From CAZITB01 sp964542055 (GTDB lineage: Bacteria; Planctomycetota; Phycisphaerae; Sedimentisphaerales; CAMDDF01), in the NCBI GenBank assembly GCA_964542055.1, contig CAZITB010000148.1, forward strand, positions 1 through 5,764: a stretch of DNA of 5,764 nt, in the 5' to 3' direction. Under the pieces are notes generated by a model. It saw nothing but the letters and a program-made list of their open reading frames with translations. It did no database searches and was not told where the DNA came from. Each line of letters begins with the position of its first letter. Position 1 is the first letter of the stretch. The translations under genes were made by a program, and so were the position numbers. Of this stretch, positions 1 to 5,181 are shown piece by piece.

Positions 1-1
1 T

Positions 2-202
2 GGAGCTATATTACTTTTGTTACTATGGCTATCAATTTCATATGTGCTTTTCCGATCTGGTGAAACCCTGGACAACAAGAAACTACTATTTTCATGTATA
101 GGGTGGATGCTGTTCTGGATAGTTATATTTGACTGGTTGAATTTGAGAATATGGCATATTGAATCAATTAAATATTACAGAAGCCAGAACGAAACAGATT
201 AA
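2..202 (+). CDS. C-terminal part of a membrane protein of unknown function (partial at left edge)
   Basis: The frame is open from base 2 to a TAA at 200-202, giving 66 visible residues. The true start lies outside the window, and the internal TTG at 17 has no reason to be the start. Two hydrophobic stretches are visible. One is at the very beginning (Leu/Ile-rich, running into SISYVLF). The second is around LLFSCIGWMLFWIVIFDWL, and a short polar linker with GETLDNKK separates them. The tail, ending in SQNETD, is polar and probably lies outside the membrane. This fits the last two membrane spans of an integral membrane protein. I see no family motif, so no function is given. No strong terminator follows the stop directly; the nearest hairpin is at 266-281. 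Confidence 0.5.
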   Translation, partial: GAILLLLLWLSISYVLFRSGETLDNKKLLFSCIGWMLFWIVIFDWLNLRIWHIESIKYYRSQNETD

Positions 203-232
203 AAGTACAAACAAAGATCAAAGGAAATTCAA

Positions 233-262
233 ATGAAAAAAACTACATGGCAAGATAATTAA
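233..262 (+). other. Nine-codon ORF with a good ribosome binding site; possible leader peptide or gene remnant
   Basis: ATG at 233 is preceded by AAAGGA at 220-225 with a seven-base gap, a well-placed Shine-Dalgarno. It reads MKKTTWQDN and stops at TAA 260-262, just before a short hairpin at 266-281. A well-initiated mini-ORF before a hairpin and upstream of mscL could be a leader peptide. It could also be the relic of a gene start, or chance in an AT-rich gap. It lacks the repeated single-amino-acid codons of classical attenuators. Confidence 0.15.
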
Positions 263-265
263 TAA

Positions 266-281
266 ATCGCAAAGTTGCGAT
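266..281 (+). terminator. Short hairpin in the gap before mscL (weak terminator or operator)
   Basis: ATCGCAA at 266-272 and TTGCGAT at 275-281 are perfect inverted repeats. In RNA they would give about six pairs with a four-base loop. The sequence after it is AT-rich (AATTTAGATTTGTTT) without an uninterrupted T-run, so termination would be weak. The right arm merges with a GATAAT hexamer at 279-284 that resembles a -10 box, so the repeat could instead be an operator over an mscL promoter. The sequence does not decide between these. Confidence 0.25.
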
Positions 282-316
282 AATTTAGATTTGTTTGGCT
301 ATTATTTTTTATTTCT

Positions 317-323
317 GGAAGGA
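317..323 (+). promoter_or_regulatory. Ribosome binding site of mscL
   Basis: GGAAGGA lies four bases before the ATG at 328. This site decides the start: the in-frame TTG at 295 would add eleven residues (beginning MAIIFYFW) that MscL proteins lack and has no comparable upstream purine block. Starting at 328 gives MKLFKEFKIFAMRGN, which lines up with the N-terminus of known MscL. Confidence 0.7.
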
Positions 324-327
324 TGCT

Positions 328-765
328 ATGAAATTGTTTAAAGAGTTTAAGATTTTCGCGATGCGCGGAAATGTGGTGGACATGGCGGTGGGTGTGATTA
401 TTGGTGGTGCGTTTGGAAAAATCGTGACGTCGCTGGTAAATGATATCATTATGCCGCCGATCGGGATGCTGGTTCGAAATGTAGATTTTGCACAGATGGC
501 AGTGATATTGAAGCCTACGGAAGTTGATTCCACGGGGATAGCGATACCGCCTGTTACTTTGAGTTACGGGGTGTTTATCAATGCGATTGTGAATTTTTTT
601 ATAGTAGCGGTTTCGGTTTTTCTGTTGGTAAAAGCATTAAATATAGCGAAAAGTAAAGAACAGACTACCCCGCCGCCACCGCCTGCAGCACTGACTACTG
701 AAGCTAAACTTTTGACCGAGATAAGAGATTTGCTGAACGAGAAATCTAAAACTGAGCAGGCATAA
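328..765 (+). CDS. mscL: Large-conductance mechanosensitive channel MscL
   Basis: MscL forms a homopentameric inner-membrane pore that opens under extreme membrane tension and releases solutes after osmotic downshock. The 145-residue product matches the usual length (about 130-150). In order it shows an N-terminal amphipathic helix (MKLFKEFKIFAM), then the family signature RGNVVDMAVGVIIGGAFG (residues 13-30), which opens TM1, and NDIIMPPIGML at the end of TM1 (38-48). A periplasmic loop follows, then TM2 from about residue 78 to 103, and a cytoplasmic tail. The tail has a linker with five prolines (115-119) and the conserved C-terminal helix LLTEIRDLL. Nothing essential is missing. The gene stands alone on its strand and converges on the small gene at 825-974. 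A possible promoter (GATAAT at 279-284, or TATTAT at 300-305) is too weak to call. Confidence 0.97.
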   Translation: MKLFKEFKIFAMRGNVVDMAVGVIIGGAFGKIVTSLVNDIIMPPIGMLVRNVDFAQMAVILKPTEVDSTGIAIPPVTLSYGVFINAIVNFFIVAVSVFLLVKALNIAKSKEQTTPPPPPAALTTEAKLLTEIRDLLNEKSKTEQA

Positions 766-798
766 AAAGAAATAACCATATATTATATGGTTGTTTCT
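764..798 (-). terminator. Intrinsic terminator between mscL and the convergent small gene, oriented for the minus strand
   Basis: AGAAATAACCATAT (768-781) pairs with ATATGGTTGTTTCT (785-798) around a three-base loop. This is a 14-bp stem with one G-T wobble. Read on the minus strand, the stem is followed by TTTTT (764-768, its last base also closing the stem) and it begins 27 bases after the small gene's stop. On the plus strand the bases after the stem are CAGGATG, with no T-run. It is therefore a rho-independent terminator mainly for the minus-strand gene and at most a weak bidirectional one. The plus-strand T-run equivalent overlaps the mscL stop codon. Confidence 0.7.
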
Positions 799-824
799 CA
801 GGATGATTAATAATTATAAATCAG

Positions 825-974
825 TTATGCGCATACAGCGAGTGATTCGAGATCGACGGCAAGGAGATTTTCCAGGTAGTCATCGAGTTCTTCAAGAGAA
901 AATCCTGCTAGAAATTCTGCCTTTGCACTTCTGTTAATTTCCATGATGAAGTCAATTATTTCTCTTTTGCTCAT
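825..974 (-). CDS. Small acidic helical protein of 49 residues, function unknown
   Basis: On the minus strand, ATG at 974-972 opens a 49-codon frame to TAA at 827-825. The product starts MSKREIIDFIMEINRSAK and continues AEFLAGFSLEELDDYLENL, ending DLESLAVCA. Net charge is about -7 (11 acidic, 4 basic). Hydrophobic residues recur with helical spacing, suggesting two or three short amphipathic helices. There is no signal peptide, membrane segment or paired cysteine (one Cys, second to last). Support for a real gene comes from an AAAGGG site eight bases upstream and a hairpin with a T-run just downstream in the same orientation. Codon use is also plausible. I have an unverified impression of similar short proteins in Planctomycetota. 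It could act as a binding partner or regulator, but nothing visible fixes a role. Confidence 0.65.
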   Translation of the reverse strand: MSKREIIDFIMEINRSAKAEFLAGFSLEELDDYLENLLAVDLESLAVCA

Positions 975-982
975 AGCCGCAA

Positions 983-988
983 CCCTTT
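983..988 (-). promoter_or_regulatory. Ribosome binding site of the 49-residue small gene
   Basis: On the minus strand this reads AAAGGG, with eight bases before the ATG at 974. It is one of the better-placed Shine-Dalgarno sites in the window and supports translation of the small gene. Confidence 0.55.
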
Positions 989-1036
989 ACATTTAATTAC
1001 CATTTTCTGATGATTTTGTATCGTCATCGTGTTTGA

Positions 1037-1057
1037 ATTTTCTTTAAATTAGAAAAT
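1037..1057. promoter_or_regulatory. Inverted repeat in the divergent intergenic region (candidate operator)
   Basis: ATTTTCT (1037-1043) and AGAAAAT (1051-1057) are perfect seven-base inverted repeats around TTAAATT. The 21-base total is in the size range bound by dimeric regulators such as TetR proteins. A further copy of ATTTTCT lies at 1002-1008, and a looser pair GATGA/TCATC at 1009-1013 and 1024-1028. The site sits between two divergent genes. The region is AT-rich, so chance is possible. Linking it to the TetR gene at 4594 is inference only. Confidence 0.25.
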
Positions 1058-1069
1058 CAGAGTAAACTT

Positions 1070-1098
1070 TTGACGAGAAATGAAGTATATACTAAATA
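1070..1098 (+). promoter_or_regulatory. Weak candidate sigma-70-like promoter for the radical SAM operon
   Basis: TTGACG at 1070-1075 is a 5/6 match to a -35 box. Seventeen bases on, TAAATA (1093-1098) is a poor -10; the better-looking TATACT (1088-1093) is only 12 bases away. A second start signal, TTGACA at 1232-1237 with TATAAG at 1258-1263, has a 20-base spacer and would leave almost no leader before the ATG at 1269. Neither is convincing. Transcription from within this region is required by the gene layout, but the exact site is not visible. Confidence 0.2.
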
Positions 1099-1208
1099 TG
1101 TTAATGTTTTTGAGGCAAACACATTATCTTGTATCGGCAGAGACCTGGTCATTTAACCGGATCATCGAGTCCTATAAAATCAGCGGCAATGATGCAAATA
1201 TCGGTCGG

Positions 1209-1228
1209 AAAAAATTTAAAAAAATTTA
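1209..1228. repeat. Tandem A/T decamer in the operon leader
   Basis: AAAAAATTTA occurs twice in tandem (1209-1218 and 1219-1228), inside an otherwise gene-free stretch. Phased A-tracts about one helical turn apart bend DNA. Lying just upstream of the TTGACA at 1232, they could act as an UP-like element or a bent protein-binding site. The rest of 975-1268 holds no supportable gene. Confidence 0.35.
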
Positions 1229-1268
1229 TAATTGACAGAAAATCACAAACAAATCAGTATAAGCGGCT

Positions 1269-2300
1269 ATGCTTTACAAAAATTCATACAATGAGAAACT
1301 CAGCAGAAGTGACCGTAAATTTAAGATATGGCGGTCGGCTGGGTTGATGCTTACCTATAAATGCTCGGCGGCATGTAAGTTTTGTTATTACAATTGCAGC
1401 CCGTCTCAGCAAGGAGTTATGCCGGTCGAGACGGCAATTAAAGCCTGGAGCGGTTTAAAGGGATTAGCAGGCGAAAATGCAAGGGTCCATATTACCGGCG
1501 GTGAGCCGTTTTTGTATTTCGACAGGATGGCGGATATCCTCAGTGAAGGCAAACGGCTCAAGCTTGGCAAAGTTGAGCAGATAGAGACCAACGGCAGCTG
1601 GGCAGATGATGAAAACGATATAAAGGAAAAGGTCAGGTTTTTAGATGCTCATGGGATGGAAGTTTTGAAGATAAGCTGCGATCCTTTTCATAGTGAGTAC
1701 GTTGAGTCCGATAAGGTTAGAAAGCTGGTTGATCTTGCGGGTTCGGTTATCGGACGTGAACGGGTTCTGGTCAGGTGGCAGGAATATCTGGATGACCCGG
1801 TTGATATGAAGGGGATGGATAAGGGGCAGAAAATGGAAGTTTACCGCAGCAGCTATGAGAAATATCCGTTTAGATTTACATCCAAGGCGGGCATAGAACT
1901 GGGGCCGTTGTTTGCGAAAAAGAGCGTTGACGAGATCGCAAAGAACAATTGCCGGAAAAGTTTTATGGATTCCAAGGGGATACATATTGATCCGTTTGGC
2001 AATATTTTCAGCGGCGTTTGCAGCGGTATGACTGTTAATAATGTCACAAGCAAGAGTTTGAAAGATATCTGGATTGAGATCGACTGGACAGAAATGGAGT
2101 TTTTTTCGGTCCTTTTTCATCGCGGGCCGGTTGGATTGCTTGATGAAGCGGTAAAAATGGGATATAAGAAAAGTGACTTGTACGCTTCAAAATGTCATCT
2201 TTGTTCAGATTTACGTCAATTTTTCTTTGACAATGGACGATATAAAAAGATAATTAAACCAAATCAGTGCTATTTAGATAGCGTTTCGGAGCAAAATTAG
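1269..2300 (+). CDS. Radical SAM protein with SPASM-like C-terminal cysteines, substrate unknown
   Basis: Radical SAM enzymes use a 4Fe-4S cluster to cleave S-adenosylmethionine and start radical chemistry. The cluster motif CSAACKFC gives CxxxCxxC at C32, C36 and C39, with an extra C43. GGEP at 77-80 is the SAM-binding motif, and ETNGSW (106-111) and ISCDPFH (135-141) are further barrel-strand elements. A C-terminal part has C228, then IHIDPFGNIFSGVC ending at C251 (the SPASM-like pattern of a strand with a Gly turn before Cys), CHLC at 309-312 and C334. These could bind an auxiliary Fe-S cluster. The 343-residue length fits the MoaA/PqqE/AnSME-like group. Such enzymes modify peptides or small metabolites; the substrate cannot be deduced. 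The start at 1269 has only a weak AGCGG upstream. ATG 1347 is too close to C32 (five residues) to be preferred. It is the first gene of the cassette, two bases before the kinase. Confidence 0.88.
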   Translation: MLYKNSYNEKLSRSDRKFKIWRSAGLMLTYKCSAACKFCYYNCSPSQQGVMPVETAIKAWSGLKGLAGENARVHITGGEPFLYFDRMADILSEGKRLKLGKVEQIETNGSWADDENDIKEKVRFLDAHGMEVLKISCDPFHSEYVESDKVRKLVDLAGSVIGRERVLVRWQEYLDDPVDMKGMDKGQKMEVYRSSYEKYPFRFTSKAGIELGPLFAKKSVDEIAKNNCRKSFMDSKGIHIDPFGNIFSGVCSGMTVNNVTSKSLKDIWIEIDWTEMEFFSVLFHRGPVGLLDEAVKMGYKKSDLYASKCHLCSDLRQFFFDNGRYKKIIKPNQCYLDSVSEQN

Positions 2301-2302
2301 TA

Positions 2303-3538
2303 ATGAATGATACAAATAATGACACTTTGTTTGCCAGGATAGCCCTTGATCAGGACTTTTGTACTGAGGAAGAGCTTAAACGGTGTCGGCAGGAATACCA
2401 GAAACGGGTTAAGGATAAACCGACCACGCTGGAAGATATTCTTCTTGAGTTCGGTTTTATGACGCGGTCACAGGCAAACAGGGTTAAATCTAAAATTACC
2501 GAGGCAAAGTCGGCTTCGCACCAGATACCGGGATATAAAATTCTAGGTAAATTGGGCGCGGGTGCGATGGCTGTGGTTTATAAGGCCAGGCAGTTGAGCC
2601 TTGACAGGACTGTGGCAATTAAAGTGCTTCCCAAGAGGTTCAGCGAGAATCCTGATTATGTCAGTCGTTTTTATAAAGAAGGACGCGCGGCTGCGAAGTT
2701 GAATCATAATAATATCGTTCAGGCGATCGATGTAAATGAAGCCGGCGGTTATCACTATTTTGTGATGGAATACGTCGAGGGCAAAACGATTTATGATGAT
2801 CTTGCCAAGGGTAAGATTTTTTCTGAGGATGAGGCGATCGATATCATTTTGCAGGTTGCGGACGCCCTTTCGCATTCACATCAGAGGGGTTTGATCCACA
2901 GGGATGTTAAACCCAAAAATATTATGATCACCAAGGATAATGTTATCAAGCTGGCGGATATGGGTCTTGCGAGAGAGACTTCGGATGTTAAGGCAGCTGA
3001 GAGCGAGGCCGGCAAGGCATTTGGCACACCTTATTATATTGCTCCAGAACAGATTCGCGGAGAGTTGGATATTGATGCGCGGGCGGATATTTATTCGCTT
3101 GGCTGTACGCTTTTTCATATGATTACCGGACGTGTGCCCTTTCAGGCGGATAACCCGTCTGATGTCATGCGTAAACATTTGAAAGAGCCTTTGATACCGC
3201 CGGATCATATCAATACCACCCTTTCAGCAGGCATATCTGAGGTTGTTGAAGTTGCGATGGCCAAGAAGAAACAGGACCGATATGCAAATGCCCAGGAGTT
3301 GATCGAGGATCTTGATGCAATAAGAAAAGGTGAGCCGCCGCTAAGGGCCAGGCAGAGATTCAATGTTGGCGATTTGGATGCTCTAGGCCATGGAGAGACG
3401 GTCGAGTATGAAGATGAAGATAGCGAATATATATTGCCCGAGACCTTGACTAAGTATAAGCTGGCGTTGGTAGGAATGGGGGCGACGATTGCTATTTTGA
3501 TTTTGATAATATTATTTATGGTATTAGCAAACAAATAG
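2303..3538 (+). CDS. Membrane-anchored Hanks-type Ser/Thr protein kinase
   Basis: This 411-residue kinase transfers ATP phosphate to Ser/Thr of unknown protein targets. Residues 8-66 form a two-repeat helical module (IALDQDFCTEEELKRC and LLEFGFMTRSQANRV share a pattern), as in N-terminal regions of many multi-domain bacterial kinases. The kinase domain spans about 78-340. It shows the Gly loop GKLGAGAMAVVY (82-93), K107 in VAIK, E126 of helix C, catalytic HRDVKPKN (199-206), DMG at 219-221 in place of DFG, GTPYYIAPE (241-249), D262 and R326. All residues needed for catalysis are present, so it should be active. An acidic linker (about 366-380) precedes a single membrane span (387-408) with only three residues after it. 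The kinase therefore faces the cytoplasm and is tail-anchored, with no PASTA or other outer sensor domain. CGGAG at 2287-2291 is a possible ribosome site. The gene follows the radical SAM gene by two bases, so coupling is likely. Confidence 0.95.
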   Translation: MNDTNNDTLFARIALDQDFCTEEELKRCRQEYQKRVKDKPTTLEDILLEFGFMTRSQANRVKSKITEAKSASHQIPGYKILGKLGAGAMAVVYKARQLSLDRTVAIKVLPKRFSENPDYVSRFYKEGRAAAKLNHNNIVQAIDVNEAGGYHYFVMEYVEGKTIYDDLAKGKIFSEDEAIDIILQVADALSHSHQRGLIHRDVKPKNIMITKDNVIKLADMGLARETSDVKAAESEAGKAFGTPYYIAPEQIRGELDIDARADIYSLGCTLFHMITGRVPFQADNPSDVMRKHLKEPLIPPDHINTTLSAGISEVVEVAMAKKKQDRYANAQELIEDLDAIRKGEPPLRARQRFNVGDLDALGHGETVEYEDEDSEYILPETLTKYKLALVGMGATIAILILIILFMVLANK

Positions 3539-3553
3539 CAGTATCATATTGTG

Positions 3554-4585
3554 ATGACCAGAGGTGGTGCAAATTTTACATCAGATGAACTGGCGTTAGT
3601 ACTTAGCCATTATGAGTTGGGGACTATCTATTCAGCCAAGCCTTTGCATGCGGGGAATTTGAGAGCGCCTAAAAGGATAATCGTTTCCGAGTACGGCAGG
3701 TATATTCTCAAAAGAAGGCCCCACGGCAAGGACGATCTTTACCGGGTCGCGTTTGCTCATTCGCTTGGCAAGCATCTTTACGATCATAATTTTCCGGTTG
3801 CCAGGCTTGTACCTGTTAAGGACAGCAGTAATACGGCATTGAATTTGAACAATCATGTTTATGAATTATTTGAATATGTGGCGGGCAAGCGGTTTGATCA
3901 GTCTCTTGCGGGGACTTTTAATGCAGGGAGACAGTTGGCCCATTTCCATCTTGCAACGGCAGATTTTCCCAGCCAATTCGAGCCGCTTAAAGGGACATAC
4001 CATGATTCCTCTATTGTTCGAGGGCATCTGAAAACTATATTGAAGACGAAACACGAAAACAAGAAACCGGCTGAGCTGACAAAAGTTGGTGAATCGCTTT
4101 CGATGCTTTACAATTTTTCGAGTACGAATGTGAATCAGTTGGGCTTTGAGCAATGGCCTCAGCAGATAATCCATGGTGACTGGCATCCGGGGAATATGCT
4201 TTTTGATGAGGGCAATGTAGTTGCAGTGCTGGATCTGGATTCTGTTAAAGTCTCTGCGGGTGTTTCTGATCTGGCAAATGGAATGCTGCATTTTTCGATT
4301 GTCGGGGGCAGGCCCAATCCTTTAGACTGGCCGGATTATCTTGACATGGAAAGGCTGATACAGTTTTTTGATGGGTATGTTTGTGAAATTGAGCTGGAAA
4401 AGAATATGATCCTGTGTCTTGGGGATTTGATGATCGAGACGATGATAGCAGAGGCGGTTTTGCCGATTGCGGCAACGGGTTTTTTCGGGCATTTGTCAGG
4501 GGATGATTTTTTAAAGATGATCTACCGGAAATGCAAATGGATTGACGAAAATAAGGAAGGAATTTTAAAAAGGTTACAGAAATAA
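3554..4585 (+). CDS. APH-fold phosphotransferase (aminoglycoside phosphotransferase/homoserine kinase II-like)
   Basis: The product (343 residues from ATG 3554; GTG 3551 directly before it is an equal option) has the APH fold that phosphorylates hydroxyl groups of small molecules with ATP. Visible motifs are YILKRR with the probable ATP-contacting K53, the linker YELFEYVAGKRFD (about 103-115), the Brenner-type catalytic loop HGDWHPGN (207-214, D209 catalytic), and VLDLDS (225-230, metal-binding D227). The RVAFAH block has Ala where many relatives have the helix-C Glu. Relatives include aminoglycoside kinases, type II homoserine kinase, SrkA and CotS-like spore proteins. The substrate is not visible, and nothing supports calling it a resistance gene. 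No clear ribosome site precedes it. With 12-15 bases after the kinase stop and 8 before the TetR start, it fits an operon read by translational coupling. Confidence 0.85.
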   Translation: MTRGGANFTSDELALVLSHYELGTIYSAKPLHAGNLRAPKRIIVSEYGRYILKRRPHGKDDLYRVAFAHSLGKHLYDHNFPVARLVPVKDSSNTALNLNNHVYELFEYVAGKRFDQSLAGTFNAGRQLAHFHLATADFPSQFEPLKGTYHDSSIVRGHLKTILKTKHENKKPAELTKVGESLSMLYNFSSTNVNQLGFEQWPQQIIHGDWHPGNMLFDEGNVVAVLDLDSVKVSAGVSDLANGMLHFSIVGGRPNPLDWPDYLDMERLIQFFDGYVCEIELEKNMILCLGDLMIETMIAEAVLPIAATGFFGHLSGDDFLKMIYRKCKWIDENKEGILKRLQK

Positions 4586-4593
4586 GTGGTTGG

Positions 4594-5181
4594 ATGGATA
4601 ATCAAAAACTCAAAACAAAAGACAAAATTCTGAATTCAGCGAGACTTTTGATCAGTACCTACGGCTGCGATAACACGACTATAGATGATATTCTTACTTC
4701 GGCAGGTGTGACCAAGGGGGCGTTTTACCATTATTTCAAAGGTAAGGAAAATCTTTGCTGCTGCGTTGTTGATGATGTGATTGAAGATTATAAGAAGTTG
4801 GCCAGGTCTTTGAATAATGAGCTTTCGCCGTTTGAACAGTTACATTGTTTTTTATTGCAGATTCTTGAACTAAACCAGGCTGGGCATTGGGTCAATTGTA
4901 AATTGATGTTGAGGTTGAGTTCTGATTCGCTTGAAACGCATACGCCGATCATGGAAAAGGTTCATGAATTCTGGAATTGGTATATTTCTTTTTTGCAAAA
5001 TCTTTTGCAGCAAGGCCGCAGTCAAAACGAGATCACCAAAAATTACCCAGCCAATATTCAACTTCACATGATCCTTAGTTTAGTTGCCGGCAGTATTTTA
5101 ACAGAGCAGGTCAACCCGGGAGCACCAAGTCCGAAAGAAACTTTAAATGCATTAGCCCAGATGCTAGTTGAAAAGCGTTAG
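4594..5181 (+). CDS. TetR/AcrR-family transcriptional regulator
   Basis: At 195 residues it has the usual TetR length. The N-terminal DNA-binding domain is clear: helix 1 KDKILNSARLLISTYG (about 9-24), then the helix-turn-helix TIDDILTSAGVTKGAFYHYF (29-48) with recognition helix around TKGAFYHYF, and the typical KGKENL after it. The remaining helical domain binds a ligand and dimerises. Its NCKLMLRL (101-108) and following segment resemble the C-terminal region of LmrA/YxaF-type regulators, but the ligand is unknown. A run of three cysteines (55-57) just after the HTH is unusual and might make it redox-responsive (inference). As last gene of the cassette it may repress its own operon, possibly through the intergenic region before 1269. 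It has no good ribosome site of its own. Its stop overlaps the convergent lipA stop. Confidence 0.92.
   Translation: MDNQKLKTKDKILNSARLLISTYGCDNTTIDDILTSAGVTKGAFYHYFKGKENLCCCVVDDVIEDYKKLARSLNNELSPFEQLHCFLLQILELNQAGHWVNCKLMLRLSSDSLETHTPIMEKVHEFWNWYISFLQNLLQQGRSQNEITKNYPANIQLHMILSLVAGSILTEQVNPGAPSPKETLNALAQMLVEKR

Noticed and set aside
295..327. TTG start eleven codons upstream of the mscL ATG
   Set aside because: The extension does not match MscL N-termini, while ATG 328 has GGAAGGA close upstream and gives the standard start.
1100..1200. Possible cyclic-di-GMP (GEMM) riboswitch suggested by GAGGCAAAC and nearby paired bases
   Set aside because: The second conserved block (ACGCAAAGC-like) and the expected stems are absent, so only a short chance match remains.
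1141..1262. Short minus-strand open frame in the intergenic region
   Set aside because: It has no ATG start or ribosome site and is bounded by stops; part of it is only translated A/T tract.
1129..1347. 72-codon plus-strand frame starting with TTG
   Set aside because: It overlaps the first 79 bases of the radical SAM gene in another frame, starts with TTG without a ribosome site and resembles no protein I know.
1641..2120. 159-codon minus-strand frame inside the radical SAM gene
   Set aside because: Antisense shadow of a well-supported gene with all motifs on the plus strand.
2543..3534. Three minus-strand frames of about 110 codons inside the kinase gene
   Set aside because: Antisense shadows; the plus-strand kinase motifs cover the same bases.
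3866..4475. Minus-strand frames of 141 and 76 codons within the APH-fold gene
   Set aside because: Antisense shadows without domain features; the catalytic HGDWHPGN loop on the plus strand lies in the same stretch.
3551..4585. Calling the APH-fold protein an aminoglycoside resistance gene
   Set aside because: The APH fold covers many substrates; the operon context and length do not point to antibiotics.
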